From Anaplasma capra (GTDB taxonomy: Bacteria > Pseudomonadota > Alphaproteobacteria > Rickettsiales > Anaplasmataceae): a stretch of 64,000 nt of DNA. The stretch's first letter is position 1. Every line of letters begins with the position of its first letter. Under the pieces are notes generated by a model, which was given only the letters and a program-made list of their open reading frames with translations, was not told where the DNA came from and ran no database searches. Shown one piece after another: positions 1 to 7,412 of this stretch. Made by a program: the position numbers and the translations under genes. The stretch lies in contig NZ_JAOTBG010000003.1 of the NCBI RefSeq assembly GCF_025628805.1, forward strand, positions 39,247 to 103,246, in the 5' to 3' direction.

Positions 1-305
1 CTGACTATTTGTACGGTATCACTGCCCGCTTCTAGCGCGGGAGATGCCAGCGAGTTGCGGAATTCAAATTCATGATGTAACGTGTCAACAAGAGTTGGCC
101 AGACTGAAGACACGTAAATGTCCCAGCTGCCACTGAGGTGTGTGGAGTACTTTATGTTGAATGAGTTATCATAATTGACATTATGTACGTAACCGACCTT
201 GCATTGCGGTGCTCTGGCAAGTAACTTGCTTAGCTGGGAAGTAATAGACGCTACGTTCGCAGAAGTAGTTCCAAACACAAGACCTAGTATCGACAGAGCC
301 ATCAT
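1..305 (-). CDS. Unknown protein, N-terminal part (truncated by window edge)
   Basis: An open reading frame starts with two adjacent ATG codons (305 and 302) and runs leftwards for 101 codons to the window edge without a stop. The first 18 or so residues are hydrophobic and end in small residues (MMALSILGLVFGTTSANVA), resembling a signal peptide or membrane anchor. After this comes a polar stretch that includes KVGYVHNVNYDNSF and SGSWDIYVSSVWPTLVDTL. I do not recognise the family. The AT-rich stretch upstream (about 306-370) would hold its promoter, divergent from rpmJ. A secreted or periplasmic location is inference from the N-terminus only. Confidence 0.6.
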   Translation of the reverse strand, partial: MMALSILGLVFGTTSANVASITSQLSKLLARAPQCKVGYVHNVNYDNSFNIKYSTHLSGSWDIYVSSVWPTLVDTLHHEFEFRNSLASPALEAGSDTVQIV

Positions 306-606
306 ACGCGTCCCAGGATATATTAATTACACCACGGCTTTTAAATTAAAATTTTAATATTATCAACACAAATTTTCGCGATGCACGAAGCCAGATTTGA
401 AGAGGTTGATTACTCGTTAGCGCGTTCATATTAAGTTGATATTGCTACTGGAGATAGATTGCGCTTAGTGACAATACAAAGAAGCTAGATTCGCTCAACG
501 CTTTACACTTGGTTGTGCATTATTGGAACAGGGTTAGGTTTTACTTGACGGAATGCAGTAAATATAGAAACATTCCCACCTTGTGGCACTGATAAGGAAG
601 AGAGCA
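306..606. other. Divergent intergenic region
   Basis: No gene is visible in these 300 bases between the truncated minus-strand gene and rpmJ. The region is AT-rich and contains a perfect palindrome of 14 bases centred at 351/352 (ATTAAAATTTTAAT, 345-358), which could be a regulatory site or only an AT-rich promoter element. A TTGACG at 545-550 resembles a -35 box for rpmJ, but no good -10 box sits at the right distance. Confidence 0.4.
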
Positions 607-735
607 GTGAAAGTTATGGGGTCTTTGAAGTCGGCAAAGAGTCGCGACAGGGATTGCAAGGTGGTACGCAGAAAGGGGCGTGTATACGTCATAAATAAGA
701 AGCGGCCCAGGTTCAAGGCGAGGCAGGGGTACTAG
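607..735 (+). CDS. rpmJ: 50S ribosomal protein L36
   Basis: A 42-codon gene starting with GTG at 607 and ending with TAG at 733-735. The product begins [20 protein letters not shown] and ends [10 protein letters not shown], which matches the alphaproteobacterial L36 pattern of about 41 residues. L36 is a small basic component of the large ribosomal subunit. The alphaproteobacterial form keeps only part of the zinc-binding set found in other bacteria, and here a single Cys is seen at residue 17. The start is set by the family N-terminus (MKV) rather than the internal ATG at 616. The downstream ftsB-like gene begins 48 bases later on the same strand. Confidence 0.93.
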   Translation: MKVMGSLKSAKSRDRDCKVVRRKGRVYVINKKRPRFKARQGY

Positions 736-783
736 GCTGTCGCTTCGCGCGCGTGGCCGCATATAGCTCGGTAGGTTACGTAC

Positions 784-1095
784 ATGAGGGCTGTGGTCAG
801 TTCTTCTAGGGCCAGGTTGTATGTCGTTCTGGTTGCATGTGGGGTTACTTGCTACCTTGGGGCTGGTGCCATGTTCGGCGATCGTGGCATTCTTGCAATG
901 CTGAGGCTGCGCCAGGAGCTTCGCAGGTATGAGCGTGATTTGAGTGAAGTGATCAGGCTAAGAGAAGAGCTAAAGCGAAGAAATGCTCTGCTGCACGAAG
1001 ATACGCTTAATCTTGATTTGCTTGACGAGCGCAGCAGAAGTGTGCTTGGCCATGCTGAGCCAGATGAGTTTGTGGTAATATTAAAACCACAGTAG
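784..1095 (+). CDS. ftsB: FtsB/DivIC-like septum formation initiator
   Basis: A 103-aa protein with one transmembrane helix (about residues 12-32), then a heptad-like coiled coil (about 38-80, rich in Leu, Arg and Glu), and a C-terminal LGHAEPDEFVVI motif that corresponds to the LGxAxPxE signature of the DivIC/FtsB family. In other bacteria this protein forms the FtsQLB complex in the inner membrane and connects early and late divisome components. It follows rpmJ on the same strand. An FtsL-like partner is found at 5256-5561. The family call rests on topology and the C-terminal motif; the gene symbol is by analogy. Confidence 0.75.
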   Translation: MRAVVSSSRARLYVVLVACGVTCYLGAGAMFGDRGILAMLRLRQELRRYERDLSEVIRLREELKRRNALLHEDTLNLDLLDERSRSVLGHAEPDEFVVILKPQ

Positions 1096-1120
1096 GCTTA
1101 TACTTGAGAGGTTTACGCTT

Positions 1121-1564
1121 CTACACATTGCGGCATGGTGAGCTCAGTGTAGTTCGGAATTTTGTTCTTGTTGTAGTACGGTTTTCGTAGTTGATCTCTT
1201 CTATCTCGCAGCTGGTCCCAAGGCCCACTGCAGGCAGGAAGGAAGTACCGGCCTCACCAGCAGCATCTCTATTGAGTATTCTCTCCCTATCTTTGTACAT
1301 GCGCATCAAAGTGGAGGAATCCCGAAGCAGGGACATTATTGCTATTACGGCAAAGAACCCTCCCATATTCATGATAAAGAAAAGCGTGGATCCGTCTTGG
1401 ATGCTTTCTATTGCACCATGTACCAAAAAAGAACCGAGAGTTATGCTAAGGAAAATCATGCACCCAAGAATGACTTTTTCCTTGTGTGACGACACGTCAT
1501 GAGACCCCCTTGTACATTTTTCAGACCCCTCCCCTTCGGCCTCATTAGCATATTCGACATTCAT
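1121..1564 (-). CDS. Small membrane protein with transmembrane hairpin, function unknown
   Basis: From the ATG at 1564 the product is 147 aa. A longer reading to 1657 would add 31 residues that look less like coding sequence. The first 30 residues are polar and acidic. Two hydrophobic helices follow (about 31-52 and 60-81) separated by a short loop (ESIQDGS). A charged C-terminus of about 65 residues includes KDRERILNRD. The architecture, a tight membrane hairpin with soluble flanks, recurs in other unknown proteins of this window (7413-15215 and 25189). No family is recognised. The minus-strand tRNA-Ile lies upstream. Confidence 0.6.
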   Translation of the reverse strand: MNVEYANEAEGEGSEKCTRGSHDVSSHKEKVILGCMIFLSITLGSFLVHGAIESIQDGSTLFFIMNMGGFFAVIAIMSLLRDSSTLMRMYKDRERILNRDAAGEAGTSFLPAVGLGTSCEIEEINYENRTTTRTKFRTTLSSPCRNV

Positions 1565-1742
1565 TGCTTGTCCCCTACCAAAAGCTGAGCAAATGGCCCA
1601 TGCGCTGAGAAATCTGCATGATAGAACACCTGCTACACAACACAGGGCCCACCGCACCGCGCATGCAACACAACTCCGTTCACAAAAGGTGCAAAGCTCA
1701 CCAAAAAAAAAATTTATAACTAGAAGGCGCGATCCTACGCGG

Positions 1743-1815
1743 TGGGCCTGGGAAGAATCGAACTTCCGACCTCACGCTTATCAGGCGTGCGCTCCAACCG
1801 CTGAGCTACAGACCC
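1743..1815 (-). tRNA. tRNA-Ile (anticodon GAT)
   Basis: The minus strand folds as a 73-nt cloverleaf: acceptor GGGTCTG pairs with CAGGCCC, the D arm follows, the anticodon stem CACGC/GCGTG encloses loop CTGATAA (anticodon GAT), and the T arm contains GTTCGATTC in GGAAGTTCGATTCTTCC. The discriminator base is A and CCA is not encoded. The anticodon GAT reads ATC/ATT isoleucine codons. It lies 6 bases downstream of rpmA and could be part of the same transcript. Confidence 0.95.
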
Positions 1816-1821
1816 CCTGAT

Positions 1822-2091
1822 TCACGCTGATAAGCAAGACTGAGTAAGAACATCAACGAAGACTCTACCCCCTTTCCTCCTACGAAAGGAAACCACTCCG
1901 GCAATCTTGGAAAATATTGTGTGATCCTTCCCTATGCCAACGTTTCTCCCGGGATGATACTTGGTGCCACGCTGACGAATTATTATGTTACCGGGAACGA
2001 CAAGCTCGCTTCCAAACTTCTTGACTCCGAGCCTTCTACCTCTCGAGTCTCTACCATTAGAGGAACTACCACCGGATTTCTTAGTAGCCAC
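1822..2091 (-). CDS. rpmA: 50S ribosomal protein L27
   Basis: An 89-aa product starting at a GTG codon: [20 protein letters not shown], with the family's [11 protein letters not shown](I/L)F segment near residue 50 and a basic RRRKGG stretch. L27 sits near the peptidyl-transferase centre, where its N-terminus reaches towards the P-site tRNA. It lies 3 bases after rplU, the usual bacterial rplU-rpmA pair. In many bacteria obg follows this pair; here obg is in a separate unit behind eno about 2 kb away. No N-terminal extension of the type that needs cleavage is seen. Confidence 0.96.
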   Translation of the reverse strand: MATKKSGGSSSNGRDSRGRRLGVKKFGSELVVPGNIIIRQRGTKYHPGRNVGIGKDHTIFSKIAGVVSFRRRKGGRVFVDVLTQSCLSA

Positions 2092-2094
2092 GAC

Positions 2095-2394
2095 CTACCC
2101 CACCTTAAGTACACGCAAAACGGTCAAGTCCTGCCTATGACCCATCTTCCTTCTGTAGTTTTTGCGGCGCTTCTTCTTGAACACCACTATCTTATCGCCC
2201 TTGCAGTGGGCGACGACTTCTGCAGTAACTGAAGAGCTCTTCCTCTGAAACACAGGATCTTTCTCCCCCCCAAAAGTTGCAAGACTATCTAACGAGACCT
2301 TCTCACCTATTCCAGCGCGTACGGACTCCACCTTGATCACATCGCTTTCCTTAACTCTATACTGCTTTCCGCCAGCTTCAACCACAGCGAACAT
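2095..2394 (-). CDS. rplU: 50S ribosomal protein L21
   Basis: From ATG at 2394 the protein is 99 aa and begins [20 protein letters not shown], the standard L21 start. An in-frame extension to 2427 adds 11 residues that do not belong to the family. The C-terminal half has the basic [16 protein letters not shown] stretch that binds 23S rRNA and ends in VLRVLKVG. It is the first gene of the rplU-rpmA-tRNA-Ile unit. Confidence 0.95.
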   Translation of the reverse strand: MFAVVEAGGKQYRVKESDVIKVESVRAGIGEKVSLDSLATFGGEKDPVFQRKSSSVTAEVVAHCKGDKIVVFKKKRRKNYRRKMGHRQDLTVLRVLKVG

Positions 2395-2783
2395 ATCGAA
2401 AGCCTCTGACCGATATACTGCAAACACCGGAATTCTGGTTCATATGAGCCTTTGTGTCAATAGAATTCTGACGCTGACATAAGCTGCGTCCGGCACACTA
2501 GCGCACTAGCCATTTGAAAGGATGCTTGCTGTGCCACAGTTCTTACCATGTGATACTCATACCTATGAATATGGCCGATAAGTGAAAGCTCGCGGACTAT
2601 CCAGTTTAGGAGATAGGTCCCCACCCGTCGGGAAGTCAGCTGTATAGGCACACGCAAGCTTCTAGCATCGTAAACGTCCTGCGTGGCTTCCAATGGTCAA
2701 TATCTCACTTTTGATACTAGCTCTGGTTGTGTTTACTTTTTTTAAAAGATTGTTTATCCTACCCGTGGCTAGGGTGCAGTTAG
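2395..2783. other. Intergenic region between rplU and eno
   Basis: About 390 bases between divergently oriented rplU and eno. A minus-strand frame of 78 codons (2457-2693) is open but needs a TTG start and has no recognisable domain, so I do not call it. I looked for RNase P, tmRNA and SRP RNA signatures and found none. A run near 2738-2760 (ttttttaaaagattgtttatcct) with an upstream TTGATA at 2711-2716 may be promoter sequence for eno. Confidence 0.35.
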
Positions 2784-2798
2784 GTGTGGGGTTTTGTC

Positions 2799-4076
2799 GT
2801 GTTAGGTGCCAGATCAGCAATTACGGTTAGTAGGGTTTTCGCTAGGCAGATTCTGGATAGTAGGGGACGCCCTACGGTTGAAGTTGAGGTTATTCTATCT
2901 GATGGCACCTTTGGAAGAGTTGCTGTACCCTCAGGGTCTTCAGTTGGGAAACTGGAGGCTTTGGAGATCAGAGATGGTGACCCCGCTAGGTATGTAGGGT
3001 ACGGTGTAACCAAGCCGGTTCAGAACATTAACTCGAAAATTGCTGACGCTCTGACGGGAATTTCTCCTTTTGATCAAAAGTCCGTTGATGAAATCCTACT
3101 CTCGCTAGACGGAACTCCAGATAAGTCTAACTTGGGGGCAAACGCCACCATAGGAGTTTCATTAGCTGTGGCGAGAGCCGCTGCAGAAAGCCTGGGTATT
3201 CCCTTGTATAAGTATCTCGGGGGAGAAATCGCGCGGGAGATGCCAGTACCCCTTGTCAATGTGCTCAATGGGGGGCTACACGCGGACAATTCCCTTGATT
3301 TTCAGGAATTTATGATAATGCCCGTGGGGGCGCAGACGTTTGCTGATGCGGTGCGCATGTGTGCGGAAGTATTCTTCAGGCTCAGGGAAGTGCTAAAAAA
3401 GATGGGCCACCCCACTAATACGGGTGACGAGGGGGGATTTGCCCCGAACTTTAAGGATAATTCTGAGGCGTGTGACGCTCTAGTGGAGGCTATTGAGAAG
3501 TCTGGATACAAAGCTCCTGGTGATTTTTCTATTGCAATGGATGTTGCAGCTTCGACACTTTATGACGGCACTTCGTACAAATTCTCTGGCAAGAGTCTTA
3601 CAAGTGATGAGCTAATTTCATATTACGAAGAAATGGTTTCCAAGTATCCTATAGCTTCCATAGAAGATGCTATGGCGGAGGATGACGTTGCTGGATGGAA
3701 AGCGATTACTGAACGGTTAGGACAGAAGATTCAATTGGTAGGGGATGACCTCTTTGTGACTAACCCTACCCTCATAAATAACGGTATAAAACGTGGATTG
3801 GCTAATGCAGTGCTTGTCAAGCCGAATCAAATTGGTACCCTAACCGAGACCATAGATGCAATAAGGTCTGCCCAGCAGGGTAACTACAACGTTATAGTGT
3901 CCCACAGATCCGGTGAGACAGAAGACGTCACGATCTCGCACATAGCGGTTGCGGCAAATTGTGGCCAGATAAAATCTGGTTCGTTTTCCAGGTCAGAGCG
4001 CCTGGCTAAGTATAATGAGCTCTTGCGCATAGAAGCGGATCTTGGCAAGAGTGCATTGTTTAGCGGCGTGATCTAA
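2799..4076 (+). CDS. eno: Enolase (phosphopyruvate hydratase)
   Basis: The protein has the enolase N-terminal [17 protein letters not shown], the flexible-loop segment, the catalytic GDDLFVTNP and the [12 protein letters not shown] motif with the catalytic-lysine regions ([10 protein letters not shown]). It interconverts 2-phosphoglycerate and phosphoenolpyruvate in the cytosol with Mg2+. Anaplasmataceae lack full glycolysis, so it likely works in the gluconeogenic direction to feed biosynthesis (established for the family, inferred here). The frame is open from a GTG at 2784; I favour the second GTG at 2799 because family members start only a few residues before the conserved block. obg follows 1 base after the stop. 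Confidence 0.96.
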   Translation: MLGARSAITVSRVFARQILDSRGRPTVEVEVILSDGTFGRVAVPSGSSVGKLEALEIRDGDPARYVGYGVTKPVQNINSKIADALTGISPFDQKSVDEILLSLDGTPDKSNLGANATIGVSLAVARAAAESLGIPLYKYLGGEIAREMPVPLVNVLNGGLHADNSLDFQEFMIMPVGAQTFADAVRMCAEVFFRLREVLKKMGHPTNTGDEGGFAPNFKDNSEACDALVEAIEKSGYKAPGDFSIAMDVAASTLYDGTSYKFSGKSLTSDELISYYEEMVSKYPIASIEDAMAEDDVAGWKAITERLGQKIQLVGDDLFVTNPTLINNGIKRGLANAVLVKPNQIGTLTETIDAIRSAQQGNYNVIVSHRSGETEDVTISHIAVAANCGQIKSGSFSRSERLAKYNELLRIEADLGKSALFSGVI

Positions 4077-4077
4077 G

Positions 4078-5130
4078 ATGAGTTTCATTGATGAGGCGAA
4101 GATTCACGTAAGAGGCGGCAAGGGCGGTGACGGATGCGTGAGTTTTAGGAGAGAGAAGTTTATAGAATTCGGTGGCCCTGATGGCGGAAATGGCGGGCAC
4201 GGAGGATCCGTGATTTTTGTAGCCGATAGCTCTGTAAATACATTGCTATACTTCAGATACAATCAACACATAAAGGCAGAGAATGGCAAGCCCGGATCTG
4301 GCAAGAAAAAGTCTGGGGCTTCCGGACGCGACTGTATAGTGGAAGTGCCAGTGGGGACGCAACTATATGATGAAGATGGCATAAGCCTGGTGGCGGACCT
4401 AGATTGTGTCGGACAGAGGTGCGTCGTAGCTGCAGGCGGAAAGGGGGGCATTGGCAATGCGCAGTATAAGAGCTCGATCAATCGAGCACCCACGCATTTC
4501 ACATATGGAACCTCGGGAGAGGAGCATTGTATGCTATTGAAGCTTAAGATAGTCTCCGACGTTGGAATAATAGGCATGCCCAATGCTGGAAAATCCAGCC
4601 TATTGTCACGCTGCACCATGTCTAAGACTAAAGTGTCCGATTATCCCTTTACGACGCTGGAACCTCACTTGGGGGTTGCGTATACCAATGGGTGTGAGCT
4701 GGTTCTAGCCGACATTCCAGGCCTTATAGAAAATGCGAGCCTGGGTGCAGGTTTGGGGCATAAATTCCTTAAACACATCGAAAGATGCGCAATACTTCTC
4801 CACCTTGTAGATTGCTCCCTTCCCGATGTGGTGGGCGCATACAGATTGGTTGCTCATGAGCTCAGACAACACAGCGAGGTGCTTGCTACTAAGCAAGAGG
4901 TGGTGGTGTTGAACAAGTGCGACCTAATTTCGGAGGAAGAGGCGCTCAAGAAAAAACAACTTCTCTCGGCATCGGTCGGAAAAGAGGTGATGACTCTCTC
5001 CATGGGCGATTCGCTAGATCCCCTTGTTGCCTTTTTGTATTCGCAAGTAAACAAAGGGGATGGGGACACTGTGTCACCAAGAGAATTTGATCCATTTTTA
5101 TACGTTCGTTACAATCGAAAAACAGACTGA
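4078..5130 (+). CDS. obg: GTPase Obg/CgtA
   Basis: A 350-aa GTPase. The N-terminal Obg fold (about 1-158) is glycine-rich ([23 protein letters not shown]). The G domain has G1 GMPNAGKSS, switch I region with YPFTTLEP, G3 DIPGLIE and G4 NKCD. The C-terminus is short, without the extra domain of some Obg proteins. Obg acts in late assembly of the 50S subunit and in stress signalling. The ATG at 4078 lies one base after the eno stop, which points to one transcript and translational coupling. Confidence 0.96.
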   Translation: MSFIDEAKIHVRGGKGGDGCVSFRREKFIEFGGPDGGNGGHGGSVIFVADSSVNTLLYFRYNQHIKAENGKPGSGKKKSGASGRDCIVEVPVGTQLYDEDGISLVADLDCVGQRCVVAAGGKGGIGNAQYKSSINRAPTHFTYGTSGEEHCMLLKLKIVSDVGIIGMPNAGKSSLLSRCTMSKTKVSDYPFTTLEPHLGVAYTNGCELVLADIPGLIENASLGAGLGHKFLKHIERCAILLHLVDCSLPDVVGAYRLVAHELRQHSEVLATKQEVVVLNKCDLISEEEALKKKQLLSASVGKEVMTLSMGDSLDPLVAFLYSQVNKGDGDTVSPREFDPFLYVRYNRKTD

Positions 5131-5255
5131 GAGCTGCCCCTATCCCGCAACTTTCCCTGTTTTGTGTATTATCAGGCGAGCTTGTGGCAAAGCGGAGTAA
5201 CAGTGCAAGTATGTGAACTGCAATAACCATGTGGAGACCCCTAGAGTATCTGAAA

Positions 5256-5561
5256 TTAATATTTAATCTGCAGCTCTTTTTTCTGCGCTTCATAAGATGG
5301 TATGTCTTTTTTGATCTGCTCGGAAAGGAGTACACGATTGTCTCGCTGTAGGTATTTTGACGCCAGCGCCGTGAGCCTTTCTGGGCTATTTAAAGCTGTC
5401 CACTCCGCTTTTAGTGCGCTTATCTCGCAATTAACCTTTTCTATTTCTTTCTGCGTCTGTGCAAGAGATCTCTGCATGCCCCGAACATAAAACTTCACCC
5501 TAAATACTCCGATGGTCAATGCACAAACCACACAAAAGCATAGTATGTATGCGCTTTTCAT
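5256..5561 (-). CDS. ftsL: FtsL-like cell division protein
   Basis: 101 aa with one N-terminal transmembrane helix (about residues 4-22), then a coiled-coil segment (QRSLAQTQKEIEKVNCEISALK) and a C-terminal SPERLTALASKYL segment typical of FtsL. It directly follows rsmH (3-base gap), the conserved mraW-ftsL order of the division cluster. FtsL joins FtsB and FtsQ in the septal complex. Murein genes that normally follow (ftsI, murE) are absent here. Sequence identity of FtsL is always low, so position and topology carry the call. Confidence 0.75.
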   Translation of the reverse strand: MKSAYILCFCVVCALTIGVFRVKFYVRGMQRSLAQTQKEIEKVNCEISALKAEWTALNSPERLTALASKYLQRDNRVLLSEQIKKDIPSYEAQKKELQIKY

Positions 5562-5564
5562 TAT

Positions 5565-6437
5565 CTACTCTATCCTCACAATAGCCCGTAGCTTTCCCGA
5601 TCTAGACCTTGGATTATCTTCAATTTCCTGATCCGTTGGCGTGATAACTTTCTTATGCACTAAGCTGAACCCTGCGTTGCACAGAGATCTAAACTTGTGT
5701 TTCACTACTCTATCTTCCAAGGAGTGAAAAGATGTCACTAAAATCTTTCCACCTATCTTTAGTATTTCAGATGCTGCTTCAAGACCGATTTGTAGCTCCT
5801 CCAACTCGTTGTTGACCCATATTCTAATTGCTTGAAAGGTTCTAGTTGCTGGATCTATAGGATGTATGCGACTTCTTGGTACAACAGACCTCACAATTGA
5901 TGCCAGGTCTCCAGTGTTGTTTATGCCGCGTTTTTTGCGTGCATCTACTATTGCCCTAGCAACTCTTCTGGAATACCTTTCTCCCCCGTAGTAGTAGATT
6001 ATATCAGCCATTTCTTTTTCCATGATCGTATTCACAAACATGGATGCACTTCTTTGTGAAAAGGAGCCCATACGCATATCCAAAGACCCACTCTTCATGA
6101 ATGAAAATCCCCTACTGAAATCAGCAAGCTGCGCCGCGGATGTACCTAAGTCGAACACCACTCCATCTACCCTCTCAATCCCAAAAGAAAGCAGAGTCTC
6201 TCTCAATCTACTGAATCTACTGATAGACAGGCTTACTCTGCCAGGAAAGCTTTGCGATAACTCTTCAAAGTATTTCTCTACTACTGTATCCTGGTCAATA
6301 GCGTAAACCGAGCATTTTGCCATTTCAAGTATTCTCCTGCTGTATCCTCCGCTACCAAACGTTGCATCAACATATATTCCACCATCTCTTGGAGATAAGG
6401 CCCCAATAACTTCATTCAGTAGTACAGGTTTGTGCAC
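5565..6437 (-). CDS. rsmH: 16S rRNA m4C1402 methyltransferase RsmH (MraW)
   Basis: 290 aa from a GTG start. Begins MHKPVLLNEVI as in the family. SAM-binding motif ATFGSGGYSRRIL at about 25-37, the conserved LGTSAAQLADFSRGFSF, and the C-terminal TSFHSLEDRVVKHKF. The enzyme N4-methylates C1402 of 16S rRNA in the decoding centre. The GTG overlaps the TAG stop of a short upstream ORF (TAGTG), a typical coupling arrangement. In many bacteria mraZ precedes this gene; here it does not. Confidence 0.95.
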   Translation of the reverse strand: MHKPVLLNEVIGALSPRDGGIYVDATFGSGGYSRRILEMAKCSVYAIDQDTVVEKYFEELSQSFPGRVSLSISRFSRLRETLLSFGIERVDGVVFDLGTSAAQLADFSRGFSFMKSGSLDMRMGSFSQRSASMFVNTIMEKEMADIIYYYGGERYSRRVARAIVDARKKRGINNTGDLASIVRSVVPRSRIHPIDPATRTFQAIRIWVNNELEELQIGLEAASEILKIGGKILVTSFHSLEDRVVKHKFRSLCNAGFSLVHKKVITPTDQEIEDNPRSRSGKLRAIVRIE

Positions 6438-6632
6438 TATACTTCCTCTAAAAGCTTACTCATGACACCATAATCTCTGTTTACGCACTGTGCTTCAAAC
6501 CTTTTTTGGAATGCTTGCGTCAAAGTCTCAGTAGAAGGAGTTTGAGTTATGCCAGTTTTTAGCAGCCGATTTACCACCTATGGCTTCCAATGCGGACAGA
6601 GACTCTGTCAGTCGGCTATGTGCTCTGCTCAT
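6437..6632 (-). pseudogene. Small coiled-coil ORF, apparently split by a frameshift
   Basis: Two overlapping short frames lie between fthC and rsmH. Frame one starts with ATG at 6632, 6 bases after the fthC stop: MSRAHSRLTESLSALEAIGG, ending at a TGA at 6528-6530 after 34 codons. Frame two covers 6577-6437: VVNRLLKTGITQ through VMSKLLEEV, stop TAG overlapping the rsmH GTG. If the frame changed near 6578-6583 the product would be a single helical protein of about 64 residues (LSALEAI joined to VNRLLKTG). Tight spacing on both sides suggests a real gene of the operon that is broken, frameshifted or misread. Function unknown. Confidence 0.45.
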
Positions 6633-6638
6633 AGCTCT

Positions 6639-7202
6639 TTATCCTTTGTACACAGTATCTTCAGTTACTATGAGATCGAGCCTCTGGTCGTGTACAACAG
6701 TCGGAATTTTGCTGCAAAGCTGCGCATTGTACGCAACTCCTATGCATTGACATCGAAAATTCTTCCTTAGAAACGATATTGTGCAATCGTAGTACCCCCC
6801 ACCGAAGCCCAATCTGTTCAAATTTCTATCAAATGCCACAAGTGGAACAAATAGTATTTGTGGGATGGAAGCTCTCTCGTCTACGGTGTCATCATTCCAC
6901 CGCTTGAAAGCCAAAATCCTGCTCCCTTTTTCTATGACTGGTACGAGTACTATACTCCCCTGCTCCTCTGCAAACTTCAGTAGTGGTAAAATATCTATCT
7001 CTCCATCCATGGGTATATACCCTGCTACTATCCCGCCCCTTTTTATTTTCACATTACGTATGCAGTTGTTTTTCAGCATTTCTGCTGCTTCGTACACGTT
7101 AGAGATATTTCTTCTGAGACTGCGGTAGTGGCTCCTCAGGAGTTGCTTTTCTTGCATAGCGTCATCATCTCCGTAACACAATGGTGAGGAATTCGATGCC
7201 AT
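6639..7202 (-). CDS. fthC: 5-formyltetrahydrofolate cyclo-ligase
   Basis: 187 aa from the ATG at 7202 (the frame is open to 7304, and another ATG is at 7157). Features of the family: N-terminal KQLLRSHYRSLRR with the basic ATP-binding residues, the middle GYIPMDGEIDILPLL, and the signature GFGGGYYD near residue 136. It converts 5-formyl-THF to 5,10-methenyl-THF using ATP, feeding one-carbon metabolism. It heads a minus-strand unit with the small ORF, rsmH and ftsL. The region upstream is shared with the divergent 1137-aa gene and holds a palindromic site. Confidence 0.9.
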   Translation of the reverse strand: MASNSSPLCYGDDDAMQEKQLLRSHYRSLRRNISNVYEAAEMLKNNCIRNVKIKRGGIVAGYIPMDGEIDILPLLKFAEEQGSIVLVPVIEKGSRILAFKRWNDDTVDERASIPQILFVPLVAFDRNLNRLGFGGGYYDCTISFLRKNFRCQCIGVAYNAQLCSKIPTVVHDQRLDLIVTEDTVYKG

Positions 7203-7345
7203 GGTAACAGTTTGTGTATAAAAATCTATCCAGTGCTCACACAAAATTATCACCCGGCCCATAGCTAAAGCAAATAGCCTGGATGGCCTCACAGCTATCC
7301 ACATATATGTGGCAATAAAAGCACATTTTAAAATAAAATATTTTT

Positions 7346-7372
7346 TTGTTAAACATGTGATATATTTAACAA
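7346..7372. promoter_or_regulatory. Inverted repeat, candidate operator
   Basis: Perfect 8-base arms TTGTTAAA (7346-7353) and TTTAACAA (7365-7372) separated by 11 bases. The centre-to-centre distance (about 19 bases, roughly two helical turns) fits a dimeric repressor. It lies 40 bases before the 1137-aa gene and 144 bases from the fthC start, in AT-rich DNA. It may equally be a chance AT-rich repeat. No matching two-arm copy was noticed elsewhere in the window. Confidence 0.4.
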
Positions 7373-7412
7373 ACTTAGGTGTATAGATTAGACATCACGT
7401 TCCGTTATAGCG

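Noticed and set aside
1593..1820. Plus-strand frame of 75 codons over the tRNA-Ile region
   Set aside because: Covers a well-formed tRNA gene on the other strand; no protein features.
2457..2693. Minus-strand frame of 78 codons between rplU and eno
   Set aside because: Needs a TTG start, has no ribosome site or recognisable domain, and lies in a promoter-containing gap.
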